Assembly: GCA_030526455.1 (NCBI GenBank)
Contig: JAUNCU010000185.1
Span: 1 to 5,573 of the forward strand
DNA: 5,573 bases
Reading direction: 5' to 3'
From: Bacteroidales bacterium
GTDB taxonomy: Bacteria; Bacteroidota; Bacteroidia; Bacteroidales; Muribaculaceae
Made by a program: the position numbers and the translations under genes. A model generated the notes under the pieces. The model ran no database searches, had not been told where the DNA came from, and was given only the letters and a program-made list of their open reading frames with translations. Of the stretch, positions 1 to 5,566 are shown in pieces (the stretch's first letter is position 1; each line of letters begins with the position of its first letter).

Positions 1-19
1 CACGAGGTAAGAAATTAAG

Positions 20-54
20 CACCCCCGTGTTAGTCGCGTCAGCGACTAATCCCC
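20..54. repeat. 35-bp hairpin-containing direct repeat, copy 1
   Basis: This copy matches 2087-2121 in the same orientation at 34 of 35 positions. It contains the palindrome TTAGTCGC-GTCA-GCGACTAA (30-49), an 8-bp perfect stem with a 4-base loop, bordered by C-rich ends. The only difference between the copies (G38 versus A2105) falls in the loop, so the stem is unchanged. It lies about 70 bases past the hipA stop codon. The hairpin could stall or end hipA transcription, but no T-tract follows it on either strand, so it is not a classical intrinsic terminator. A dispersed intergenic REP-like repeat is the simplest reading. Confidence 0.8.
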
Positions 55-120
55 AAAGGCGAGCGAAGCAAGCCTACCGCCCCACAAAAGGCAAAATTCG
101 CCCCCTCCACCCGACTCGCG

Positions 121-1383
121 TTATTTCAAATAGACCTGCGCCATAGCCATGCGAGTTTCAAACGCACTTATCTCACGCTGGGCTATTCCCAGCCTTTTTG
201 CAGTGTTTTTCCACCCACTTATAGCCTCAGCCACATCTCTGATAATTTGCTGGGCAATTTCTTTTTGAAGCATATAATCTTCGGCAGCATCGAGCAAGTC
301 ATAAAGATCAGCCCTATTCGATGCCCTGCTAATAAGTAGGCTTTGATACATATTATTAGTAGGGTTCATATCATAGGCCGGCGACAAGGTCCAGCCGCGA
401 GGCGTCAAGAGAAAACCATGATTACGAAAATGGTCATCACTATTGCCCACACAAATATTAAATGCTACGCGCCTATACAACTCACGAAGATTAGCCTCCA
501 CATCACAGCAACCCCGCACTATGAAATCAACAATATCTAAATACCCATGCCCTGAATCGGCATTACACCCATCCGTCAGCCCAAGCAACGTCATTGCCGA
601 CGCAAAATGAATACGCCCACCATCAACGCTGCGGTCAAAGCGTTTCGAAAGTAAAGTATGGTATTTCTCCACTTTCAACACCCTTGTTTCTGCCACTGTG
701 ATGCCTGCTTCTCTTGCAAGCACATGACAAAGATGTTCCCATAAAGCCACGTCATAGTCATCGGTGCGTGACGGAAACTTGGCCACATGCAACGAATGCT
801 GTTCATCAATCACCACGGCCTTAGGGCGAGCACCGCCAAGCGATGTGCCAGGATGCACCAGTTGCTGTATCCACTTCTTTTCTGGAAGAAGATTATTCAC
901 TTCGCTCTGTTCTATCTGCTGGCAGGCTATCGACAATTCTCGGATACTGGCGAGCGGTGGTATTGCCCTCTGCGTGGATAGACAAATAAATTCTCCATCG
1001 GCCGATTCCTTGAATCGAAAGCCACCCATTCGGCTATAGTCATCAATGCCTGTAAGATAGTCATACGAACTCAACCGACGCATATCGCGTTTCTCCTCTA
1101 CGGCTTCTATTTGTTCACGACGGTTCAACAGCGTTCGTCCCCATCGATCGGGCAACGCATCGGCAAAACAACCAAAGATATCAGCATCTTGTTTTGTGTA
1201 CTGAAGCCCAGGGAAATTACTAATGTCTTCCGATAGGTTAATACTGCCATATTTGCGAAGCCATTCGCTGTGGTATTCAAATCCATACGAATCTCGGCCA
1301 CGAATGGATTCATAGATAAGCGTACCTATCAACGTAGGGTTGGGGAGCCAATCAAAATCGGCATATACGAATAGTTTCTTCAT
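121..1383 (-). CDS. hipA: HipA-family serine/threonine kinase (toxin of a hipBA module)
   Basis: This is a full-length HipA kinase (420 aa), a cytoplasmic protein kinase fold. E. coli HipA phosphorylates glutamyl-tRNA synthetase GltX and causes growth arrest and persistence; the target here is unknown. Visible signs are an N-terminal HipA domain with FADALPDRWGR (about 73-83) and a following RMGGFRF block (about 118-124). The glycine-rich loop GTSLGGARPKA (179-189) holds Ser181, which aligns with the autophosphorylated Ser150 of E. coli HipA. A lysine in HVAKF is at 202. The catalytic loop NSDDHFRN (314-321) gives a likely catalytic Asp316, and AYDM gives a likely Mg-binding Asp338. The loop has Arg where many relatives have Lys (HxKN). 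I chose the ATG at 1383, 5 bases after the hipB stop. An in-frame TTG at 1392 would add three residues and overlap hipB by 4 bases. It is co-transcribed with hipB, and its GC content is lower than that of the right-hand genes. Confidence 0.9.
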   Translation of the reverse strand: MKKLFVYADFDWLPNPTLIGTLIYESIRGRDSYGFEYHSEWLRKYGSINLSEDISNFPGLQYTKQDADIFGCFADALPDRWGRTLLNRREQIEAVEEKRDMRRLSSYDYLTGIDDYSRMGGFRFKESADGEFICLSTQRAIPPLASIRELSIACQQIEQSEVNNLLPEKKWIQQLVHPGTSLGGARPKAVVIDEQHSLHVAKFPSRTDDYDVALWEHLCHVLAREAGITVAETRVLKVEKYHTLLSKRFDRSVDGGRIHFASAMTLLGLTDGCNADSGHGYLDIVDFIVRGCCDVEANLRELYRRVAFNICVGNSDDHFRNHGFLLTPRGWTLSPAYDMNPTNNMYQSLLISRASNRADLYDLLDAAEDYMLQKEIAQQIIRDVAEAISGWKNTAKRLGIAQREISAFETRMAMAQVYLK

Positions 1384-1388
1384 CTTCT

Positions 1389-1709
1389 TCAAATTTTCTT
1401 TGATGCGCGTTTACGGTTGATGAGCGACAAGTCTTGCAACCTGCGCCCGAGTTCATCTTGCTGAGCCACAAGTAGAATGTCGTCTTCAAGTTGCAAGGCG
1501 TAGAGCACTCGCAAATAAATCCCCATTGCCACCGTGGGCGTCCCTTTTTCAACACGACTCACCGTGAGAGGCGAACACGTGGCACGTTCGGCAACTTGAG
1601 CCACACTCAAATTGCGTCGAAGCCGGGCAAGTTTAATCTGCTCGCCCACAGTCTGCAACTTTTCTTCAAGTTTTCGAGGTAATCTAGTACCCATAGTCGA
1701 CTTTGCCAT
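1389..1709 (-). CDS. hipB: HipB-like HTH antitoxin/transcriptional repressor
   Basis: This is a small cytoplasmic DNA-binding protein (106 aa) with one Cro/C1-type (HTH_3/XRE) helix-turn-helix at about residues 21-76. The region runs from VGEQIKLARLRRNLSVAQVA through the recognition-helix stretch SPLTVSRVEKG to YLRVLYALQLEDDI. Its C-terminus is basic (NRKRASKKI). By family knowledge HipB binds HipA, neutralises it and represses its own operon; here this rests on position directly upstream of hipA. I chose the ATG at 1709. In-frame alternatives are a GTG at 1721 (+4 aa) and an ATG at 1694 (-5 aa). The TATATTTG box at 1735-1742 leaves a short leader of roughly 20 bases before the 1709 start. 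Its TGA ends 5 bases before the hipA ATG, so translation is probably coupled. Confidence 0.85.
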   Translation of the reverse strand: MAKSTMGTRLPRKLEEKLQTVGEQIKLARLRRNLSVAQVAERATCSPLTVSRVEKGTPTVAMGIYLRVLYALQLEDDILLVAQQDELGRRLQDLSLINRKRASKKI

Positions 1710-1725
1710 AATCTTCAACACTTAA

Positions 1726-1738
1726 TTTCGCATGCAAA
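1726..1738. promoter_or_regulatory. Possible HipB operator overlapping the hipBA -7 box
   Basis: TTTCGCATGCAAA is a near-palindrome centred on the perfect GCATGC at 1730-1735, with A/T flanks. It overlaps the -7 box and the expected transcription start of hipBA, which suits autorepression by HipB. It is short, could occur by chance, and does not match the E. coli HipB site (TATCC-N8-GGATA). Confidence 0.25.
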
Positions 1739-1742
1739 TATA
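1735..1742 (-). promoter_or_regulatory. Bacteroidota -7 box for hipBA
   Basis: Read on the minus strand this is TATATTTG, a full match to the Bacteroidota sigma-ABfr -7 consensus TAnnTTTG. It lies about 25 bases before the hipB ATG. I found no convincing TTTG -33 element at the usual 17-23 base spacing; the region upstream is simply AT-rich. Confidence 0.6.
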
Positions 1743-1766
1743 GCACATTTTATTTATTTTATGATA

Positions 1767-1789
1767 GGTTAACAAGAAAAATATTAACC
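1767..1789. promoter_or_regulatory. Inverted repeat GGTTAA-N11-TTAACC upstream of hipBA
   Basis: Two 6-bp arms (1767-1772 and 1784-1789) form a perfect inverted repeat 25-55 bases upstream of the hipBA -7 box, overlapping or just upstream of where a -33 element would lie. This is a sensible place for a second HipB operator. With short arms in AT-rich DNA it remains a candidate only. Confidence 0.3.
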
Positions 1790-1825
1790 CTCCATATCCC
1801 CAAAAAGCCAATCTCCCCCCACAGC

Positions 1826-2030
1826 CTGTCCGAAAACTCAAAAATTAGGCAGGACTATAGCGAAAACGCTAGGCGACCACCCACCGCCGTCGGAGACGGC
1901 TTATTATGGTTAACTCCATGCAAGCGAGTGAATTGCGCAGCAATTCGCGAGCGCAGCTTGGAGGTAAGGAACAGCAAAGAAAAGAGCCTCGGAGAGGGTC
2001 GGTTATGGTAGTAGCCGAGTTTTCGGACAG
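1826..2030. mobile_element. MITE-like element with 14-bp terminal inverted repeats
   Basis: CTGTCCGAAAACTC at 1826-1839 is the exact reverse complement of GAGTTTTCGGACAG at 2017-2030, bounding 205 bp. Inside are three perfect hairpins: TAGCG-AAAA-CGCTA (1858-1871), GCCGTC-GGA-GACGGC (1886-1900) and GAATTGC-GCA-GCAATTC (1930-1946). There is no transposase reading frame, so if mobile it depends on an enzyme supplied elsewhere. I see no clear target-site duplication directly outside the inverted repeats. Alternatives are the fused remnants of an IS after internal deletion, a structured dispersed intergenic repeat, or an RNA-level structure. Confidence 0.5.
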
Positions 2031-2086
2031 CCTCCCCATAAAAAGCCAAAAAGAAAACCACGCCCGCCAAGAGCAAAGAAGATACC

Positions 2087-2121
2087 CACCCCCGTGTTAG
2101 TCGCATCAGCGACTAATCCCC
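2087..2121. repeat. 35-bp hairpin-containing direct repeat, copy 2
   Basis: This is the second copy of the repeat at 20-54, in the same orientation, with a single loop difference. The stem TTAGTCGC/GCGACTAA is at 2097-2104 and 2109-2116, with loop ATCA. The two copies bracket hipBA and the MITE-like element, an interval of about 2.03 kb between them. Confidence 0.8.
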
Positions 2122-2154
2122 CCAAAAAACACACGCCTCACTACTTCCGATTTT

Positions 2155-2180
2155 GACCAAAATCCATAGTGTTTTTGGTC
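2155..2180. repeat. 8-bp inverted repeat GACCAAAA-N10-TTTTGGTC
   Basis: The arms at 2155-2162 and 2173-2180 are perfectly complementary around a 10-base centre. It sits about 60 bases upstream of the -7 box of the rightward cluster. It could be an operator for a dimeric regulator. As a hairpin it is weak (AT-rich stem, no T-run after it), so a terminator is less likely. Confidence 0.4.
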
Positions 2181-2201
2181 CATATTACAGCATTTCGGGG
2201 A

Positions 2202-2228
2202 TTTCATGTGATTCAAGTGTTTCATGTG
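2202..2228. repeat. Tandem 9-base units in the promoter upstream region
   Basis: Three consecutive 9-base units read TTTCATGTG, ATTCAAGTG and TTTCATGTG. The first and third are identical and the middle differs at two positions. A more diverged T-rich stretch (TTTCGGTTT) follows at 2229-2237. The repeat array overlaps the position of the -33 element, so unit number would change promoter geometry. Confidence 0.6.
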
Positions 2229-2250
2229 TTTCGGTTTTTTCGTATATTTG
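2220..2250 (+). promoter_or_regulatory. Bacteroidota promoter of the nitroreductase-aroB cluster
   Basis: TATATTTG at 2243-2250 matches the -7 consensus TAnnTTTG exactly. A TTTC at 2220-2223, 19 bases upstream of it, sits where the TTTG -33 element is expected, with one mismatch. Transcription would start roughly at 2254-2258, leaving a leader of about 15 bases before the ATG at 2272. Confidence 0.65.
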
Positions 2251-2271
2251 TAGTTATTAAAACCAAGAACG

Positions 2272-2871
2272 ATGAAAAAGTATATATTCTCCACATTAGT
2301 GACCGTGATTGGCATGAGTTGCACAGCGAATGCCGAAGTTCTTCCACAGCCCAAAACCACTGGCGGCATGCCGCTGATGGAGGCCATGAGCAAGCGATGC
2401 TCGCAGCGCGACATCAATGCCGCTTCCACCGTCACCCGACAGGAGTTGAGCGACATGCTCTGGGCAGCCTGGGGCATCACCCACGACGGCAAACGCACCG
2501 TGGCCACCGCGCTCAACAAGCAGGAACTGGAAATCTACGTGGTCACCGCCACCGAAATCAGCCGCTACAGCGCTGAAGACAACACCCTCACCACTATCGC
2601 CACGGGCGACTTCCGCAACGAAGTGGCTATGCAGGGATTTGCACAAACTGCTCCTGTCAACATCGTGCTGGTGGGCGACAAAACCAAGCAAAAGGGCATC
2701 GAGCACCAGTGCTACGCTGCCGGTGCCGCTTCGCAGAACATCTACCTCTACTGCGCCCAGGCTGGCTTGAAAACTGTGGTGCGCTACGGCTGCGACCGCG
2801 ACGCCATGAAGAAAACCATGGGTCTCGACGATAGCAAGAACATCCTCTACGTGCAGACCGTAGGTCGTTAA
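2272..2871 (+). CDS. Exported nitroreductase-family (SagB/ThcOx-like) flavoprotein
   Basis: This 199-aa protein is probably an FMN-dependent oxidoreductase of the nitroreductase fold; substrate unknown. Family features are KRCSQRD (41-47), in the place of the usual RRSxR FMN-phosphate motif near the N-terminus. WAAWGITHDGKRTVATALN (64-82) corresponds to the conserved W-A-x-G and KR(T)-P/V-S/T-A-N block. GAASQNIYLYCAQAGL (151-166) is the C-terminal FMN-binding helix. The N-terminus is a Sec-type signal peptide, with two lysines, a hydrophobic core (5-16) and a likely cleavage after Ala21 (TANA/E). Cys17 in GMSC could instead be a loose lipobox. The protein therefore appears periplasmic or membrane-attached, unlike most cytosolic nitroreductases. 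The first motif has Cys43 where Arg is usual. It is the first gene of a cluster; the next starts 28 bases later. The family call is firm, the specific activity is not. Confidence 0.85.
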   Translation: MKKYIFSTLVTVIGMSCTANAEVLPQPKTTGGMPLMEAMSKRCSQRDINAASTVTRQELSDMLWAAWGITHDGKRTVATALNKQELEIYVVTATEISRYSAEDNTLTTIATGDFRNEVAMQGFAQTAPVNIVLVGDKTKQKGIEHQCYAAGAASQNIYLYCAQAGLKTVVRYGCDRDAMKKTMGLDDSKNILYVQTVGR

Positions 2872-2899
2872 TCATCAACCTATCACTGAATTACAGATT

Positions 2900-3634
2900 A
2901 TGCGTACTCTACTTTGGTCGGTTCTCATCGTGATTGCGGTGCTGGGCGTTTCCTCGGCGGTCTACACCTGTGGCTACCACCAGGAGGAAATGGAATATGT
3001 ACTCACCGACGACGTGATTGTGGCGGCCGCTCACCGCGAGGCTGCCGACCCTTCCACGCTCGAAGGAAAGGTGCACACGCTGCCCACCCACATCAAGCCG
3101 GGCCGACTCTCCGAACTCTTCAACGACACCAACGCCCTGCAACTCGAGGCCGCACGCGCCAACGGCATCGAACCCATCTCCGACCTCCGCTCGGCCTACC
3201 GACTCAAGCGCCCCATCGTGCACATCACCACTAGCGATGTGTACTACATCGACTCGATGACCTACGCCCTGCCCTACCTCGTGCCCAAGGCTGCCACACT
3301 GCTCCACGACATTGGCAAGGCGTTTCAGGACACCATCAAGGCGCGCGGTGGCAAGGACTACCGCATAAGGGTGAACAGCCTGCTGCGCACCGAGTACACC
3401 GTGCGCAAGTTGCGACGCCGCAATCGTGCCGCCACCGAGCAGTCGTGCCACCTCTTTGCCACCACCTTCGACGTGAGTTGGGCAAAATTCGACTGCATGG
3501 ACGAGAGTTTCCCCGTGTCGCTTGAAAGTTTGAAAAACATTCTCGCCGAAATCATCTACGACTTCCGCGAGCAAGGCCGCTGCTACGCCATCTACGAGCG
3601 CAAGCAGGGCTGCTTCCACATCACCGTAAGATAA
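2900..3634 (+). CDS. DUF5715-family exported protein, M15 peptidase-like
   Basis: This 244-aa protein has an N-terminal hydrophobic segment (about 4-22) acting as a signal peptide or membrane anchor. The rest faces the periplasm. The C-terminal half resembles DUF5715 and, more remotely, the D-Ala-D-Ala carboxypeptidase/VanY (M15) fold. RVNSLLRTEYTVRKL (157-171) matches the substrate-arginine region (Arg163). HLFATTFDVSW (184-194) gives the H-x6-D zinc pattern (His184, Asp191), and CFHITVR ends the protein with the third possible ligand, His240. In M15 enzymes a catalytic Glu lies three residues before that His (ExWH); here that position is Gly237, with Glu233 and Gln236 nearby. It may thus bind zinc but cut poorly, or use another residue. 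Cell-wall binding or processing is an inference. Flanking gaps of 28 and 26 bases suggest co-transcription with both neighbours. Confidence 0.75.
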   Translation: MRTLLWSVLIVIAVLGVSSAVYTCGYHQEEMEYVLTDDVIVAAAHREAADPSTLEGKVHTLPTHIKPGRLSELFNDTNALQLEAARANGIEPISDLRSAYRLKRPIVHITTSDVYYIDSMTYALPYLVPKAATLLHDIGKAFQDTIKARGGKDYRIRVNSLLRTEYTVRKLRRRNRAATEQSCHLFATTFDVSWAKFDCMDESFPVSLESLKNILAEIIYDFREQGRCYAIYERKQGCFHITVR

Positions 3635-3660
3635 ATAAACACATATATATCAGAATCTCT

Positions 3661-4401
3661 ATGACCGAACAAACTGCAATCGCCAACTATCTGAAATATA
3701 GTGGCAACAAAAGTCTTGACATAAAAGTGGCACTCGTCGACTGCGACGGTGTGCTCTACGACTCGATGAAGAATCACACGCGCGCATGGGTGAAACTCAT
3801 GAAGAAGAACAATGTGAAGTGTTCGCGCGATGAGTTTTATCAATACGAAGGCATGACGGGCGCCGACATCATCAAGATGATGTTTCGCCGCGGCACTGGC
3901 AAAAACGTGACCGACGATGAGGCGTGGGAATACTATAAGGTGAAGGCGCGCTATTTCAACGAACTGGGCGAACCTGCCATGATGGAGGGCGCCACCGAGG
4001 TGCTCCGCGCCACCAAGGCTGCGGGCCTGAAGAATGTGCTCGTCACTGGCTCCAACCAGCCTTCTATCCTCGACCGCATCAACGCCGACTATGCCGGCCT
4101 CTTTGAAGATGAGCGTGTGACTGGCGCCGACACCCGCAATGGCAAGCCAAATCCTGAGCCCTATCTGCGCGGCCAGCAAAAGGCGGGCGCTAAGCCCAGC
4201 GAGTGCATCGTGATTGAAAATGCGCCGCTCGGTGTGCAGTCGGGTCACGCTGCCGGTTCGTTCACCATCGGTGTCACCACTGGTCCTATCCCCGAGAAAG
4301 ACCTCTACAAGGCGGGCGCCGACATTGTGTATCCCAGCATGACAGCCCTCGCCGAAGCGCTTCCCTCTCTGCTCGAAGCCTTGCGCGCCACCCAAGAGTA
4401 A
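3661..4401 (+). CDS. HAD-superfamily (subfamily IA) phosphatase, beta-phosphoglucomutase-like
   Basis: This is a cytoplasmic 246-aa HAD hydrolase with all four motifs. Motif I is VDCDGVL, with nucleophile Asp27 and acid/base Asp29. Motif II is VTGSN (Thr129). Motif III is GKPNPEPYL (Lys162). Motif IV is IENAPLGVQSG (Glu186, Asn187). An alpha-helical cap (C1 type) lies between motifs I and II at about 34-108. The fold fits beta-phosphoglucomutase-like and sugar- or glycolate-phosphate phosphatases; the substrate cannot be read from sequence. Motif IV has Asn where many HADs have Asp (ED), and motif I has Cys28 where Met or Leu is common. The ATG at 3661 leaves about 20 residues before the core. 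It lies 26 bases after the DUF5715 gene and 44 before aroB, which suggests one operon, but no biochemical link to the shikimate pathway is evident. Confidence 0.85.
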   Translation: MTEQTAIANYLKYSGNKSLDIKVALVDCDGVLYDSMKNHTRAWVKLMKKNNVKCSRDEFYQYEGMTGADIIKMMFRRGTGKNVTDDEAWEYYKVKARYFNELGEPAMMEGATEVLRATKAAGLKNVLVTGSNQPSILDRINADYAGLFEDERVTGADTRNGKPNPEPYLRGQQKAGAKPSECIVIENAPLGVQSGHAAGSFTIGVTTGPIPEKDLYKAGADIVYPSMTALAEALPSLLEALRATQE

Positions 4402-4445
4402 ACAATTTTCAGTAACAGAACACTTTTCAACATCTCATAAGCACT

Positions 4446-5501
4446 ATGCCACAGAATCTCGTTTTCACCAACGATGTAGCCTCAGCGCTCGACCAAATCC
4501 TCGACGCCAAGCCCCACAATCGCCTGGCGGTGATTGTCGACGAAAACACCCAGCGCCTCGTGCTTCCCGCTGTCAAGAGTCGTCACCTGGCCGATGCCCA
4601 CGTGATTACCATCAAGGCGGGCGACAGCCACAAGAATCTCTCTACGCTCACCCAGGTGTGGGAAGGGCTGGAGGAAGCGGGTGCTACCCGACGCTCGGTG
4701 GTGGTGAATCTGGGCGGTGGCGTTGTGACCGACCTCGGCGGTTTTGCCGCTGCCACATTTAAGCGCGGCATCGACTTCATCAACATCCCCACCACGCTCC
4801 TGAGCGCTGTGGATGCCGCCGTTGGCGGAAAAACGGGCATCAACTTCGGTGGCCTGAAAAATGAAATAGGCTACTTCCGCGAGGCGAGCGATGTGATTAT
4901 CTCCACTTGCTTCCTCGCCACGCTTTCGATCGAAGAACTGAAGTCGGGCTACGCCGAGATGCTGAAGCACGGCATGCTCAGCAGCCACGACGAGTTCTGC
5001 CGCCTCATCGCCTACGATTTCCAGAATGCCGATGCCGAGCAGTTGCTCGAGTTGCTGCGCACTTCGGTGCTGGTGAAGGAGCGCATCGTGAAGGAGGACC
5101 CGCATGAGAAGGGAATTCGACGCGCACTCAATCTGGGTCACACCGTGGGTCACGCTTTTGAAAGCAAGGCGCTCCACGATGGCAAACCCATTGCCCACGG
5201 CTATGCTGTGGCATGGGGCATGGTGGCAGAAATGGTGCTCTCCCACAATATTCTCGGTTTCCCAAGCCAGGATCTTCACCGCCTGGCCGACTTCGTGCAC
5301 GCCAATTACGGCGCCTTCCACATCACCTGCGACGACTACGATGCGCTGCTCGCGCTTATGCACCACGACAAGAAGAGCCAAAGCGGCGAAATCAACTGCA
5401 CGCTGCTTGCAGCCTGTGGCGACGTGCGTCCCGGCCACGTGATCTCCGACGACGAGATGCGCATTGCCCTCGACCTCTACCGCGACCTCATGCACATTTA
5501 A
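4446..5501 (+). CDS. aroB: 3-dehydroquinate synthase
   Basis: This cytoplasmic enzyme (351 aa, usual length) converts DAHP to 3-dehydroquinate, the second step of the shikimate pathway to aromatic amino acids and folate, using NAD+ and a divalent metal. The NAD-binding part shows NLGGGVVTDLGGFAAATFKR (88-107). The substrate site shows PTTLLSAVDAAVGGKTGIN (115-133) with Asp123 and Lys129, then Asn139 in LKNEIG and Lys174 in EMLKHG. Metal ligands by homology are Glu171 (GYAEMLKHG), His232 (NLGHTVGHAFE) and His251 (AHGYAVAWG). All expected active-site residues are present, so it should be functional. The spacing between the two His ligands (19) is three longer than in the Aspergillus enzyme (16). 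The call is AroB rather than a sugar-phosphate cyclase for secondary metabolism, from overall motif agreement, length and the lack of biosynthetic neighbours. No intrinsic terminator follows. Confidence 0.95.
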   Translation: MPQNLVFTNDVASALDQILDAKPHNRLAVIVDENTQRLVLPAVKSRHLADAHVITIKAGDSHKNLSTLTQVWEGLEEAGATRRSVVVNLGGGVVTDLGGFAAATFKRGIDFINIPTTLLSAVDAAVGGKTGINFGGLKNEIGYFREASDVIISTCFLATLSIEELKSGYAEMLKHGMLSSHDEFCRLIAYDFQNADAEQLLELLRTSVLVKERIVKEDPHEKGIRRALNLGHTVGHAFESKALHDGKPIAHGYAVAWGMVAEMVLSHNILGFPSQDLHRLADFVHANYGAFHITCDDYDALLALMHHDKKSQSGEINCTLLAACGDVRPGHVISDDEMRIALDLYRDLMHI

Positions 5502-5566
5502 TCCACTAGCCTATCATTAACCTAAAATCCGCAACTATCATCCAATACACGATTAAGGGTAGATTT

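Larger units (their letters stand above)
1710..2271. other. Gene-free stretch between divergent hipB and nitroreductase gene
   Basis: About 560 bases hold no credible gene. From left to right are the hipBA promoter and candidate operators, the 205-bp inverted-repeat element (1826-2030), the second 35-bp hairpin repeat (2087-2121), a GACCAAAA/TTTTGGTC inverted repeat (2155-2180), 9-base tandem units (2202-2228), and the promoter of the rightward cluster. The short open frames here (for example 1855-2106 on the minus strand and 1906-2100 on the plus strand) run across the hairpins and repeats, and their translations show no recognisable domain. Confidence 0.75.

Noticed and set aside
30..49. 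Hairpin after hipA as an intrinsic terminator
   Set aside because: The stem is strong but no T-tract follows on either strand, and the same hairpin recurs at 2097-2116, away from a gene end, so a repeat is the better description.
1797..2049. AAAAAGCCAA direct repeat outside the MITE-like element (1802-1811 and 2040-2049) as a target-site duplication
   Set aside because: The copies lie at unequal distances from the inverted repeats (14 versus 9 bases) and are A-rich, so they do not behave as a duplication made by insertion.
1855..2106. Minus-strand 83-codon frame in the intergenic element
   Set aside because: It translates across the hairpins and the terminal repeat of the inverted-repeat element and into the 35-bp repeat. 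It shows no domain and is best seen as spurious translation of repeat DNA.
20..2121. The 35-bp repeats as a CRISPR array
   Set aside because: There are only two copies about 2 kb apart, with genes between them and no regular spacers or cas genes.
2106..2519. Minus-strand 137-codon frame across the cluster promoter
   Set aside because: It covers the promoter and the start of the nitroreductase gene; its His/Lys-rich stretch is just the antisense of the 9-base tandem units.
2909..3619. Minus-strand open frame (236 codons) opposite the DUF5715 gene
   Set aside because: Shadow of the plus-strand gene; low-complexity Val/Gly/Ala-rich translation without a domain, while the plus frame has a signal segment and conserved zinc-ligand pattern.
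3592..4395. Minus-strand open frame (267 codons) opposite the HAD gene
   Set aside because: Shadow frame; the plus strand has the four HAD motifs in order and spacing.
4482..5495. Long minus-strand open frame (337 codons) opposite aroB
   Set aside because: It is a by-product of GC-rich third codon positions in aroB. Its translation has no recognisable domain, while the plus strand carries an intact AroB with all active-site residues.
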